DNA of 64,000 bases from Reticulitermes lucifugus (lineage: Eukaryota > Arthropoda > Insecta > Blattodea > Rhinotermitidae), in NCBI GenBank assembly GCA_026260175.1, contig JAKCWW010000680.1, positions 6,839-70,838 of the forward strand, read 5' to 3'. The notes beneath the pieces were generated by a model that saw only the letters and a list, made by a program, of their open reading frames with translations, searched no databases and was not told the DNA's origin. The translations under genes were made by a program, and so were the position numbers. Shown here piece after piece: positions 1 through 13,089 of the stretch; position 1 is the stretch's first letter, and each line of letters opens with the position of its first letter.

Positions 1-990
1 ACAATCCCAGTAAGCGAGCGGTCGCAGACCCACGCCTTAGACCGCGCGGCCACTGGGATCGGCTTGTCAATATAATACCCAGTCAAATTTCAGGTAAAAA
101 CAGTTTCTATATATTTTCTATGAATACCAGCACCTTTTGAGTCTTCTTTGTCTGCTGTATGTAAATATTTTCGGGTGTGGGGGTTGACCCCTTTTAACTC
201 CTCCCCCTATTTCATAACACAGTTTTGCTCACAGGAAAGGCGTATGGCGATAAACCGTTTCCCGCACATAATCTTGTTTAATTGACATTTTGAATTATTC
301 CTGCCATTATTCTTTGACGCTGTTGGTCCGTCAAAGATAAGATTAGCACATTGTTTGTGTTACCATTATCTGTGTGGCAGTGGCTTCGTTTAGAAGTCGA
401 AGCGGACGACAGAGGTGCAAAGTCAACAGGAAGGTTTAATATTGCACGAGATACGGAGCTCTTGAAGCCGCCATCTGCCAGTGCAATATGTTACCAGGCA
501 CTCCTGCCTGATAATCAGCTCTTGTGTACATAGCCTTGCTTGGGAAGTAATTACAAAACCGGATCCCCATCAGTTACAGAAACCCGCCCCTGGGCTGTGC
601 TTCACCGCATTTTAATCTAGGTCACGTCTTCATAACCTATTTATCGAAAACTCTTTTTCGTATTACATTTTCCAATGGATACGGGGGGTAAAGCATCGGG
701 GACGTGAAGCTGACAACGCGCCTCCATTTTTAAAAATACATAGAGCTATATCTTTAGTTCCCCTGTTATCAGCATGACATGATTCTTAATTAAGCACAAG
801 GACTTCACGTTTTACTTGCATCTGTATCTAGACCTTCCATGGGGTCTGTTCCCATGAGGTTTTCCAACCAAACTTAGTATACATATCGTGTTTCTCCCGC
901 GTGCTTTTTGTGCCTCGGTCATCGAATCCATGAAATAATCGCCCTGAATGAAGAATGCATAAGAGGGCATTACCTCCTTATAGACAATTG

Positions 991-1243
991 CAGGGGCGTA
1001 TCTGGTGGGGGGAGGGGGCGAATGGTGTGGCCGCCCCGGGCGGCAGAGTCCAAGGGACAGCTAAATGAATGTTTCAAATTAAAAATTCTGACTTTCTGCG
1101 CTCAACAGGTTTTAAATTCTTGAGCCAAATACAAGGAAATCAGTAAATAATTGTGGATTCATTTAAAGTTCATAGTTTCTGTTAGTAGCGGCCATTGTGA
1201 TTCCTCGCCCCGGGCGCCAAAAAAAAAACTAGCTACGCCACTA
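991..1243. mobile_element. hAT-like MITE
   Basis: 253-bp element with imperfect terminal inverted repeats (CAGGGGCGTATCTGGT at the left; reverse complement of ACTAGCTACGCCACTA at the right). Flanked by an imperfect 8-bp duplication, GACAATTG at 983-990 and GGCAGTTG at 1244-1251. GC-rich subterminal segments (GGCCGCCCCGGGCGG and CGCCCCGGGCGCC) face each other. The CAGGGGCGTAG-type end and 8-bp target site are known for non-autonomous hAT elements. No coding sequence. Confidence 0.78.
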
Positions 1244-1599
1244 GGCAGTTGACAGGTAATTAAGAAATACCCGTTGTTACAAGACCCGACATTTTATTTC
1301 CATCAGCACAAAGCACACAATGGTGAGCCATTTATACTTGAGTTACACGTTGCTTGATGTAGTGGTGGATCTCGTGTCGCTGGAGTGTCGCAGCTCAAAG
1401 TCTGTCCATCCCTGTCATATGTGCTGGCGCTCTGGCTCGTGGCTTCGAATTGCGTTCGTGTGACTACGTTTTACGACTCCACGTCTGGACGTTACGCGTG
1501 ATGGTCGGCCGAGTTGTCTTGTCGGTTTTGAACTTGCCCTCACTTCTCAGATGTGAATCACGCTGAGGATAGAATAGATTTTGAGAGAGCTTGTTCTGT

Positions 1600-2035
1600 A
1601 TTTTCTCATTCTTTCTTTCTTTCTTTCTCTTTTTCCTGTTGGTCTGTTCCGTATCTGCATTTCTACCTCTGTACCGATCGTTCTCTTTAATTTTCTCTTG
1701 TCTTCATTCTTTTTTGTCAAGCTTTATATAATTTTTTGTCGTGTTTTCTGTTGTATCTATGCCTCTACCAACGTTTTTCTTTAATTCTCTCGTTCCTTCT
1801 CTCTCTTTTTATGTCGGTCTTTATGCCTGTCTTTTTCTGTGCCCTGTTTTCTATGTGTACCTATACCTCTGTGCTGACATTTTTTCATTAATTATGTCGT
1901 TTTTTCTTCCTGTTTATTTGTCAGTCTTTATTTATCCCGTTTTCTGTGTTGTGGGTTAGTTTTGTATCTGCACCTCTGTACTCTCATCTCTTTTTATTTT
2001 GTACAATATTCATGTATCTGTACGTACACACACAT
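1600..2035. repeat. Diverged tandem repeat, about 104-bp unit, pyrimidine-rich
   Basis: Four diverged copies begin near 1651, 1753, 1857 and 1964. Each has a GTATCTGCACCTCTGTAC-like start followed by TTTTTCTTTAATT. Strongly T/C-biased on the plus strand. Preceded by a short TTTC microsatellite (about 1609-1634). Short open frames here are compositional. Confidence 0.65.
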
Positions 2036-4979
2036 CGGATGGCGCAAGAAAGTGCCTGTTTTAAAAGAATTAAAAGTACTGTGCGGCTGGAAGGAATTGA
2101 GCGCATTCGTCTAAATTGCTTACATTATACCGAAGTTTATGTATAAAAATATTTATTCAGTTCAATTTTATTGTCACGCAAACAAATAGTTTTAATTTTT
2201 TAATGTTACAAGTAGGCATTAAACCTACTTTACTTGCTTAAAAGGAAAAAGAAAGTGTGTGAGATCACGTGATCTATCTGTATGACCGCGTGTACTCGCA
2301 CGGCCCCATTTTATCTTTTTGAACCGCTTGACTGATTTTTACGAGAGGTGGTATGAAATTTATGGCTTTGATTGCTACCACAATGCTGTACTTTATAATT
2401 TCCTACTCTTATTAATAGCAACAAACGGAAATGCTAACTTCTGTCGTGGACGCGACACTAGCATCACTTACTGTAGGGTCTTAAAATGATGTGTGGTAAC
2501 AGGCTATGAAAAAGTGCAAATTCTGCTAATTATTAATATTATTGTAAAATGTAAAGTAATCAGATATATACTATTTATGTATTTGTGTTAGGTTGTTGCT
2601 GAATGTGTAAAACGACTGTTGAAGTGCAGTAATAAAGTATGGAATAAGGAAACATTCAAAACACGTAGGTTTTACAGCTCTGTACTTTTAACTCTGAACA
2701 AAATGCAATAGTAAGGTATTGTAGAACCTTCTCGTTTAAGGCACATGTATTTTTGCGAAACCGTGGTACAGAGTAACCATAGCAGTTGATACAACACCAG
2801 CAGGTTATGGTCTTATTTCCCTTTTCCTTGTTGCTCAGCTTCACAGACTTCTGTATAGTGCAAATATGCAACTAGACGAGGAAATGGTTAGTAAATAAAC
2901 GCTGCAGTTTAACAGCCCGACTTCTTGTTACAGTCACTAATTTATATGTACAGTTGTTGCGGAGTTGTGGAGTACGTAGGGGGAAAAAGTTGTACGTTGT
3001 AGAACGATCATTATCTACGGACATACATTAAATCCTTTGAAAGTCTATCATATTTAAAGCATTTGGGAACTGTAATATCAAAGCGAAATTATTTTGGTAA
3101 TAAAATTACTATTAGGTTAAATTTGAATCATATTTACTGCTGCTCAGATCACAATCTGGTGTCCCGTCTGAAACCAAAGAATGAAACATGAGGTACATAC
3201 ACAAGATGCGTCAGAAAGTGCTGAAATATTTTAAATCGCTGTAGTTGTTAACGAGTATAAATTTAAGCGCGCCCGCCATTTCTCAAGTTCAGGAGGGTTG
3301 AAGTTATTTTTACATCTAGCACACCATTCCAAGACGGAACGGTGGTCAATGCAGGCTTGAAGTATTATTAAATTATAAAACATGTCGGAACTTTTTGCCG
3401 CCCAATTTAGTAACAAAAGCACCTGCCTTCGTCCAGTTTTTTTTTAACTATGATAATGAAATTATTTCTTATGGTAGCCTTATTAATGTTTTCCCATTGC
3501 TCAGTTTTCTGTTACATATCGCCGTGGCGCTGGATAGGGATCGCTTTATCCTGTACATGGTTACCAGGTTACCAAGTAACGAAACAGGTATACTCTGCAG
3601 CAGTGCGTGTCATCCATGCCAAAAAATGAAAAACGCCGAAGGCCGGACGAATGGGATTTAGGTGTAAGACGCGTTAACTCATGTTGGATATGGGTTGCAG
3701 ACTTGGTTTATAACTGTGATGGCGGAACAGAGATTGATGATGGTGTTGAACAACATTCCGAAGACAAATGGCAACTTAGAATAAATTAAGTAACAGTAAA
3801 CTGAAGAACATTGCATAAGTAAAGGATTATAATTTGTAATTAGACATAATACAAACTTTTAGTAGTGATATCTAAAGACAGTGAACGGCAGTGCACCTAT
3901 GGGTTCCGTGACAGCATGGAATTTCTTGAACAACTCAGTGAAGTATCAACATATCATGAACTCTCGGGCACCGTGTACTTAGTTAATCTCGTCATTCCTC
4001 GCCTCACGTAGAAGATAATCGTGTAATAGGAAACTAGACGTGATCATGTTCGAAATCTTTTGCCTGAAAGTAGCTGCACGCGGTGCAGTGCATGCCGACA
4101 TAACATGATGACATGCCCAACAAAACTGTTTCTTCTCGCCAGCTATTGGAAGGCGACGTGTCGTCAGACCTGTACGTGACTTTACCTTAATAATACGAGA
4201 ATGCTTCGTACTGCATTGTGCGTGTCTGTGTTTGGAAGAATTTACATATCAATTAATTAAAACACGAGACGCCGTTCTCAGGCGGCAACTTCTCCGACAT
4301 GTATGTGAGGCGTGTGGACTATTCACACTTCCCGGTCCACCCTATTTGGTGTTTGCTGTGTATTGTCTAAATTCAGCAGCTTTATAAATTGTGTTCCGTG
4401 TACTGTATTTTTGGTGCTTGTAAATATGTTAGTAATGAATATAGTTTTTATTTGTTCCTGTCGTTATTAAGTACTTGAACTTTTCCACATCTGTCCCTTT
4501 GTGTGTGTAGAATGTGAAGGAACAGAATAAAATAAATGTATTTAGGGTCGATTAATCGATTGCACGTTTCCCTGCGCGAGGCTAGAAGCGATGGGCGCCA
4601 TGTTGGCATGTACTTTCTTATCTATAAAGAAACTACGGTTGTGTTGCTTCAAGTCACCAACCTTGGAGTTAGCTTACATGTAAATACACACACTGTTACA
4701 TATAAGGGATGTCCAAAACCTGCTTCATACCTTGCGTGTCTCCGTTTATCATGCCGATAGGGTGCCTTGGAAATGGCGAGTGTCAGGGAATCAGAACGTC
4801 AGTGTTGTACAAGACACCAGTTTTTAAAACGTGGATTGGAAAGGATGTCATTCATGCTAGAAGATAACTAGCTTTGTTTACCAGAAGAACATCCACGCTT
4901 CATACGAAGCACGATGCAACCTGGTATATTAACTGATTTAAAATCAACTGCATTTAGTCACTCGCGATTATCACAAAGT
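2036..4979. other. No gene recognised
   Basis: Only short open frames without codon bias or motifs. A perfect GATCACGTGATC palindrome lies near 2,263. ATGGCGAGTGTCAGGGAATC at about 4,773 starts a short frame (MASVRESERQCC...) that could be a decayed transposase start, but I cannot name it. Confidence 0.5.
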
Positions 4980-5228
4980 GCCGTATAGTGACCAGGCTAC
5001 AGACTGGAAAACAAAAGAATCATGGTTTAATTCCCAGCAGCAGCAAGAAATTGTCTGTTTCTCCATTGCGTCTGTATTGGTTGTGGGGCCCATCCAGCCC
5101 CTTATTCGGGGGTTACCGGGGGCCCTCTCCCCGGGGATATAGCGGCGGACAATTCATTTCAATCTAATGCCAGTCAATAATGAGTGGAGCTTTAACTCCG
5201 CTCCCCCATATGCCTTTATGGTATGCGC
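4980..5228 (+). repeat. tRNA-derived SINE, sense copy
   Basis: Pol III-like head with box B TGGTTTAATTCCCAG near 5025. The body contains CCCATCCAGCCCCTTATTC, and the end contains GCTCCCCCATATGCCTTTAT. It is the reverse complement of the family seen in TRIP11 introns at 37.4, 39.3, 54.9 and 58.9 kb, and the only sense copy I saw. Confidence 0.7.
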
Positions 5229-6017
5229 AGAGACAACTTTTATCAGCATGTTAAACAAAACTCAAAAGCTATAGACCAAATCAGAGCTGACCTAACTTAC
5301 ATCTGTGATGTCCTGGTCTCCACGCCAGGTACAGTGGTTGCGCTGCCATGACCTCTTTGGTTAGGCAACGACATTTCAATGGAATATGATGTTCTGCATG
5401 GGTCTGTATGTGAAAAGGGGAAACGTCTGTTCCACTCTTTAAACGTCCCAGATTTTGCATTGAAAGTTCATCGGTTACAGCATTACTAAATTACAGATCT
5501 GTTAAAGCTGTAATGTTTTTAGCCTTTTTCCCTGTACATGTACACGTAATAGTATTTAACGAAATACAGGGAAAGTAATTTGACACTGTGCATTATCTGT
5601 TGTTTGCGATTAGCTTTGCTGCAGTAGCTGTGTGTCTGCAACGTGGAGGCCAGTGAGGTACGAGGCATGCACAGTCAGTGGCTTGTTAGGTTAGGCGTTT
5701 AATTTCTTGAATACGAGAAAGTAAGAAGCACAGTAGTAGTGTTTTTGTTTTCTGCAGAAGGAATCAGTGGAGGTTTCCCAGAGTTTTACGCAATTATTGG
5801 CCATGTGTTCTTTCATTACTTTTTTTTATTTTCTCACTTTCTTCCTGCGTATATATTTTCTTTCTTTCTTCCGTTCTTCTCTTGTTTTATTACTCTTTTG
5901 TTTCCATCTTCCGTTACATCAGTCTTATGTGAAGTCTAGTAGGTTTTCGTAAGAAGTGTGCACAGTTGGCCCAAGGTTGAGGTTTCCTGAATGAGTGCTT
6001 CTCATCATATACTGTAT

Positions 6018-6115
6018 GTCCTCGTAGTGTAAGGCGTATGCCGTCTGGGACAGCTCATATACTGGGATTACGGGTTCGAATATTGCTTGGGGTAAGGCTG
6101 TATATTCGTGTTTTT
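6018..6115 (+). repeat. tRNA-like SINE head
   Basis: Box A-like TAGTGTAAGGCGTATGCC (from about 6025) and box B-like GGGTTCGAATATTGC (from about 6072), spaced as in tRNA genes. It lacks a clean acceptor stem, so I call it a SINE relic rather than a tRNA. Confidence 0.5.
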
Positions 6116-9100
6116 ATGCGTTCTGTTGTCATGTGTACGTACGGACATCGCTACGGGCCATTATTGAGTCCAAGGAGGTATACAGAATATCAAAACAATT
6201 CAGTGGTTTAGAATTCTGAATGGAAGTGGGTTAGGGGGTCTAATCCTATAAAGAGAAGATGCAGGCTTGTAATGTGAAGATATATAACAGAAGCATGAAT
6301 GTACCTCTGAGGAGTCTAGATATAATTCCAGACAGTCGTCATCTTTCTGCTTTCCACTTGTAGACATATCGCACTGGTTATCGACATGCGACCTGTACGT
6401 GACACGTGGCTATTCGCAACGGTGTTGGAGCCTGCGTTTCTTGTCGGGTTCATTTACGTATATGTCGAGGAATGACGTAACTTTACCTCAACACCTTCGT
6501 TTTGACGTTGACCTGGACAAGAGATCATATTAGCCGATTCCTGCTGGCATTGGAACCTAAACTTACGTAGCGGCTGTCGGTAACTTAGCTATATTTACAG
6601 TAATGGGGCTGCGGGCTGTATTGCACTGACTCAGGACTGTCTTCAGTAAAGGGCGTGGGTGTTAGTGTTGAACCTGCAGTTTATGTTATTTTTACTAGAG
6701 GGTTATCCTCGTGTCGGTGATGCTTAACCATGTCTTCATCTTTGTTTTGTGTTCTTCCTTCAGTCTCTTCTAACTGCTTCCATTCTTCTTTCTTTCCATA
6801 TTCCTTTTACCCTTGTCTTTGTTTCGTTGGCTCAACGTATCAGGATTTTTCTTCTCCCCTTTTTTCTTTGCTACTTCATTTTATGTTCTGTTCGTCGATA
6901 TTGCTTTCTTGTTTGTTTGTTTGGTTTGTCTCTAGTACCTTTCCTCTTTTCTTCCTTTGTCCGTGTTTCGCGGGCTACGGCCATATGTAAATCAGACCAT
7001 ATGAGCTTCATGATACTAAACTCCATTTGAGTGATGCGCTGGGTACCACGGATAAGAGCCATTACTTTTATTTTACAAGTAACGGAAGTCGGTGTTTAAG
7101 ACTGTGTCGGTGCATACGCAGAAAAGTACTTCTGTCGGCTAGCCCAGTGGAAGTCGGGACCTCAGGTTTGAAATGGTGGCTAACGTACTCAACCGTCTTG
7201 AGAAATTCATACTATGACTACAGCAGACTCCCAAGTGACACGGAAAGTGCTCTTGTTGCTTCTTGGAAACGAGGGAAGGGAGAGGCGTGACATATTGACA
7301 TAGAGATATGGCGGATGTTTGTGGGTTTTAAGGTATGTCTGGCGTTTAAAAAAAAGTATGGATCTTCTAGTTTCTGACAATTCTTAGAATTTTGTGTTTC
7401 TATCAATATTATGTCGGCCATTGTCCATTGTCTGGGTCATATTTTATGCACACGACGTTTCGGGAGTTAAGTATATCGTTTTCACGTGATTGGTTGTAAC
7501 AGTTAATTGGAGAAAATGTCGTCGGATTCCTGATGTTACCTGATAGCATAATTTTACTGAACGGAACTGAGGAAAACGCGAAAATTTATGTCGGCCACTT
7601 TCCCGTCTCACAGCTCCAAACGCCAAACTCGATGCCGTGAAATTCCATAGAGGGACTTTGCCATTTGTAACAGCATATGGGCCACACCATAACGGCTGTG
7701 TGACTGAGGCAAAAAATAAACAAGACGCCCTTGGTCTAGACTTCCGACATTGATGCAGGCGTTTCCGGTGGAGGATATTACGCGACAATAGAAGTCATTA
7801 TAACATCGCAGTGGCTACAGTATGGAGGGAAATTGTCACATGGCTCGGTTTATTTCACGACACGACAGCGAGGCATACTTCGATCGTAAAACTTTTTTTT
7901 TTATTTCGGACAATTTTTCTTTTAGCAAAGGCACTTCTAGGTAAATCGCAAATACCTCTTGGTTGAAACATGTCATACGTGATTCCAGATAGTAAATTAA
8001 CTACCTAAGGTATAGTTATAACAGAATCTCAGCTGGACTTGAATGTTTCTTTCGTATCAGTCAGGTGTATGTGTAAGATAAGTCTAGGTAAAAATGCGTA
8101 AAGATTCCTTTCCTGTCACGCAGCTCTGCCGGTTTCGTGATATACAACGAGCACCAGCGGTAGTCTTCTATAGCCCGCCTGACTTGTCCGTTTCAGGCCG
8201 ATTTCCGCTTACGAGAGGTAGTCTAAACAGTAATAAAGGTGCTGTACGTGACAGACCTCTTCTCAGTCACGGATTTATGCTGCCTATTACACTGCACATT
8301 TGCTGATCTGTACACATTTTCTGTTTTATTTTTGTCCCTTTTGTTACGTCCGTCATTAGTCCATTAAAACATTCTACAAAGTCTGTTGAAGCTTAATATT
8401 CGTTCTTTCTCATTTGTGACCATTCCGAGACAAATGCCAAAAAATACGGTGGAAAACGGAATTAAGTCGACTACTTTGTTTTACTGTACAGTAGCCATGA
8501 TGCTTCTGCATTGTGAAGGATCTTTTCTGGAGCAGTTAATGGATTTTATGATGATGAAGAATTTCTTTCTTGATTGATTGATTCTTAGGTTACTGGTACG
8601 CTGTATCAACTGCAGAAGTTGTATAGCTTCGGATATTGTAGGAAGATAATAAAAAAAATTAGCAGCTAAGGATTCTGGAGGATGTTGAATAAAGCCATTA
8701 CGGCTTTAGTCTGACTGTTCGTGGGTTCAAGGCCTGTTACCCACACCTGTCATTGATTTGAGGTGTCCGTGTGTTATTGCCGTCTGCACGACGTGCCCTT
8801 GAAGTCGGTACGGTAGCTTTATAGCAGTTTGATATTGATTCTTCAACTAAGCACAGCACTGCTGTCCATTAATAGGCTACATATACGTACAGGCCTAATA
8901 AGAGACTTGCAGTAGCCAGTGGTCACGTGCCTGGCTGGTGTAGCCGACATTCGGTGGAGAGTTTAAGGAAAGCCATGAAAAGACCTCGGTTATTTTTGCC
9001 AATTATTTGACGAGATTCGAATTTGGTGCCTCTCGAATACAAGTCTCAAGCGTTACCGACACGTTAACCTGCTTTATGAACGTTCAAATAACTCCGTAAC

Positions 9101-10937
9101 CAAAGCCTTGAAGCGGAATTCTTTCTGCGAAGATAATAGTCACTCGACTCGTCAAGAAGTTCCATGCCGTTTGAGAACCCGTATTCACAAGAGGCCGCCA
9201 TTGGACCATACCCTGGCGTAGATGAATTCATTCCACATCGTTTTCCTGAAGGTGTGCTTCAGTATTATCCTCAGTATGGACGTTGATTTCACTCTGATGA
9301 GGTTGATCGCCTAAGAAGGCGCAGTCAGTCGCTGTGAAAAATTCAAATCTGACATAGAGCCTGCTTTTTGCATTTTTCTGGGGCTTATTTATTTAATTAT
9401 GTATAGAGTAAATGGGCAGTGATGTCCCTTTTCTATTCGGCCCACTTTTAACAGATATAAATTTCAACTTGACATGCCTGAGTGTGAAATATATGTGTGG
9501 TGGAGTTTCTACTATATGACAGTCCGTTCCTTTATAGACAATATAACTCCATTTACCCACAGTAATAAAAATTGCGAAGGTGTGCAAAGGGGCTTCTTTG
9601 GCAGATTTCGGAAGATGGCTCTTCTTCCGCCTTCAGGCTTACTCAGATGGGTCCTGTTGATTAAGCTAGTCTCAATCACCGGTGATTTAGACTAGCATCT
9701 GCACTCTGTGGAAGTTAGCGGAGTACTGACTGTGTCGACTGTATATTCAGTGGCCATACTCGGAACACGGGTTTGCGCTGTTGCAACGTAACAGATTTGG
9801 GGTGCAGGTTGACGTTCGCATATTTGATGTGTCGGACACCCCTGTCACGTTGTATTGTGTCATGTCGTGTTCTTAATACAGGATGGGAAATGGACATTTT
9901 TAATGAGCAGAGGAGGTCGGAGTGAGGCCACGAAGGCCAATGAGAGGTGCCCCGATAGTTTTGTGTAATAATGTTTATTCTTGCTATAGCTTTATGTATT
10001 TGCATTCGTGACACCTAGTACATGTATTTAGACCTATGTCATTTATATCCACTGAACGTGTGCAATGTTGAATCCACCGCAAGAAGTTGACTGTGCGAAT
10101 CCTCACTGACGCTTCTCTTAGTTTGCATATGTTCTTCAAAACGAAGATTCGAAAATGCCTTAAAATGATGGAAATCTCGGGTGAGGAGCCGTCTTCACTG
10201 GCTAAAGCTGCCGGAACTTCAAGCTAACTTTGTTCCTCCACAGCTCTGTCAATCAACCAGCCACATGGAGCACAGTCGTCCATATAAAACTCGATGCTTC
10301 TGAGATACATCACAGTGGCTTTTGCTCATAAAATAAAACTTCTATTTTCTAGTTGTAGGTTGTCCACCATCTGTTCACCCGTCACTGCATTCTTCTGCAG
10401 TTGCCTTTTTTAGTTGTCTCTTGTCACATTCATGCAGGGTATTTACAATTATATACCTGAAAAACATGTTTCTAGGGTATATAATGTTGCAGCTATTCTG
10501 TTGTTAAATTTGTGGTAAATGTAATGCTATTGCTCATGTTAAACCTACTTTTACGTTAGTACTTTCCAAAGTATGTGTGCATGTGCACTTTTCTGTAGTT
10601 CTTGATGTCGTGCTTTCCAGGTATGTTGCTGAGGTATTTTCTGGATTATTTTCAGATGGTTACAGTTGCACATGTTCGTACTTTTATCGCTTTTGTTTTT
10701 ACATTCCACATGCGCTATATTTCTATTGTAAGGTCTTTATATTTTAAATCCTTTTCGGGTTTTTTTTATCACATTTCTGTCCCCTGAAATTGTAACGTGT
10801 AGTAACAGGCGTGTTCCTTTTTCATTATCACGGATTATGATGTCCCGGTTTATTGGTAGGTATGGTTCTGTCAGTTTTCACTTAATTCCGTAATATGGTT
10901 ACCTCATCTTCATGTCTTCTTTCTACTGATTTTGGTA
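6116..10937. other. No gene recognised
   Basis: Holds pyrimidine-rich tracts (6,725-6,970; a similar one lies at about 5,815-5,900) whose open frames are compositional. The 114-residue minus-strand frame at 7,444-7,788 shows no motif I know. One antisense tRNA-like relic at 9.0 kb is listed separately. Confidence 0.5.
9000..9078 (-). repeat. tRNA-like SINE head, antisense
   Basis: On the minus strand a box A-like GTGTCGGTAACGCTTGAG is followed by box B-like AAATTCGAATCTCG with tRNA-like spacing. No intact tRNA fold was confirmed by eye. Confidence 0.45.
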
Positions 10938-11335
10938 CATGCTTATACCAGTTATTATTATTATTTATTATTATTATTACCATTATTCTAGGAAAACTAA
11001 CCTCCTTTTTTATTACAAATTAAGTGAATCCTTGATTACTCGAACTGAATGCATCAAACATCTGGGAGTGCAAATTGACTCCAAGCTGCACTTTCACAAT
11101 CACAATTTTACCACACTCTGATATAGTTTTCAGTTTTATATCATGAGGTGTCCTAATTCCTTAGGTATTATTGGGTTTGTTTTGTTTGTGTTTTTTCCCC
11201 GTTGTGTCCTGTTTATTGTGTTTTGTTATTTGTTTGTACTTTGTGCTGTTTCTGTCATTGGCCACTTGGACGTTGACTCAGCACATTAATAAATGACATT
11301 ATTATTATCATTATCGTCACCATCGTCGTCGACGT
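10938..11335 (+). mobile_element. CR1/Jockey-type LINE 3' end
   Basis: A short RT C-terminal fragment, LITRTECIKHLGVQIDSKL, then an abrupt jump to a 3' UTR. The element ends in a TTATTATTATCATTATC-type repeat after 11,290. A TTA repeat also precedes the RT fragment (10,948-10,980). The IKHLGVxxDSKLxFHxH motif is typical of the distal RT region of these LINEs. Much of the ORF is deleted. Confidence 0.75.
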
Positions 11336-12094
11336 CGTCAAGCGTTAAAAATGAGCTATACTATATTTATCCTCATCGTCATGTGATTTCATAAGTCCAG
11401 CTTGCAGTCACGAGTATATTCTATGAGCCCTTTGACACAGTTGTAGTGACACTTGCTCTGTCACCGTATCGTGGCAATATCGAACGAAGATTCGATGTAA
11501 GTGCAGTTACTTCTGAATTTTTTACGACGTCGCAATCAATACTGTTCCTGCTTACAGTTTCTAGGCAAAGTTTCAGAGTATGTCTTCTTATGACTGAAGT
11601 CACACATATCTCCAAACCGCAGAAAAAAAAAGCCGCCACTGCCAATTTCCGTCAGCTGTGGAATGTTCCTATTGCCCTGTACTCATTGACTAAAATAGAG
11701 AACGCCACATGTGGATGTCGTGTCCTTCCGCCCTCACGTTTCCGTTTGAAACCACATAAACCCTTTTGGGCTGTTCAGATATTGTTGTTATTACAGCGAC
11801 GAGCTTTTCTTCCGTAAAATGCTTAAGGATTTCAAGAATACTTATCGCTCCTTGAATTCGTGTTACTGTTACTTAGGAATACAGGGCTACTGAAGTGTTT
11901 ATATTTCCCTCCAAGTTAAAACCATGGTCCTCCAGCTTGAGTTTGGGCGGGAGGGCTAAGAAGAACCACTTACCGGTGATATTGCATAGTGGTGCCTCGC
12001 TTAAAAAAAGAAAAATAAATTTATTCGAGTGAGACATAAACAAGTATGAGATAAATAAGAACATGTAGCAAGAGTTGGAGGGTCGAGAAAGGCG

Positions 12095-12310
12095 TATAGA
12101 TGTTTGGTTGCATATGATGCACTTGGAAGACCGAAGTGTAGACGGGAAGAAACTATTGAAATGAATTTGAGGAAGTGTTTGAGGAGGACGTGGATTGGAC
12201 TCATTTGGCTAAGCAGAATAGATTGGGAACAACCACTCTTAAAACTCCCAATTTTGGGACATGCCATGATAATATCGCCGTTTGATACTGTGCATCTTCC
12301 TGCTAAGTAA
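12095..12310 (+). mobile_element. RTE-type LINE tail fragment
   Basis: Reads LGRPKCRREETIEMNLRKCL then WIGLIWLSRIDWEQ, a diverged copy of the GRPRRRWEDNIKMDL...WIDLAQDRD terminus shared by several copies in this window. No RT core is present. Confidence 0.65.
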
Positions 12311-12830
12311 TGCACTTATACACTTTCCAAGCATCGGTCAGTATTAGGATCGTGTTTCTGCAGCACATAGACCAGCACTTCCAAACTTCTTTGGGCGTGG
12401 AACGCTTTAGGCTTGAAATATAGCGACGGAACCGAGAAGGGGTCTGAAAAATAACGTGGCAAAATAACGCAAATGAAGTTTACAGGTATCTGTATACCGA
12501 GAATACGTGAAACATGCATGTGACTTTTCTGATATATTGCCCTCCTGTCTGCGTAGTGTCAAGTTGAGGAGTCAAGAACATTCGTGTCTCCCTATTTCCT
12601 CCCAGCACCCTGTTTAAACATTGCGAAGTCTATGGCTGGCACACGTAATTGAGCAGGGAACGAGCTGCGTCCCAGTAAATGGCCGGGTTTTTCGTCAACG
12701 CGACNGGGGGGGGGGATTTTGCCATCGTTGAAATTTTTTCAAGGAACCCCAACTTACACCGTTTATAACCCCAGGGTTCTTCGGACCACGCTTTAAGTAC
12801 TGCTGTAATAAACTGTTGATCTGAAGCCGC

Positions 12831-13089
12831 GTTTCCACGACTGGTATATGTGACAAACATTTGTCACTTGTTGATACTTGCCACGTCGTGGTAACGATGC
12901 ACGTGTACAAATATTGACCACTTGTCCGTTTCCACGGACTGTCTGTAAATGTGATACAAATCAAAGTAATTCCCAGCATCTTTGGAACACAACTGTTGTT
13001 GCGTTTTCACGACTTGTTTAAAAGGCTAGGTGTTTGCTCCGTCAGCCTTAAGGTAGCCAGTGCTTGCCAAATAAACCAGTCGTGGAAAC
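12831..13089. repeat. Inverted-repeat element with GTTTCCACGAC motif copies
   Basis: Outer arms GTTTCCACGACTGGT (12,831-12,845) and ACCAGTCGTGGAAAC (13,075-13,089) are perfect inverted repeats. Three further diverged copies of the motif lie inside, near 12,885 (inverted), 12,928 and 13,001. The layout resembles a non-autonomous DNA transposon. No clear target duplication was seen. Confidence 0.6.

Noticed and set aside
1581-2146. Phe/Ser/Leu-rich frames resembling membrane proteins
   Set aside because: They come from the T/C-rich tandem repeat. There is no start context or conserved motif, and the same composition gives similar frames at 5.8 and 6.8 kb.
5994-6115. Intact tRNA gene
   Set aside because: Box A and box B are recognisable, but no paired acceptor stem could be drawn. 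A SINE relic is more likely, and the same applies to 9.0 and 18.3 kb.
6730-7030. Hydrophobic frames that look like transmembrane segments
   Set aside because: Compositional product of a pyrimidine-rich tract; two overlapping frames look equally hydrophobic.
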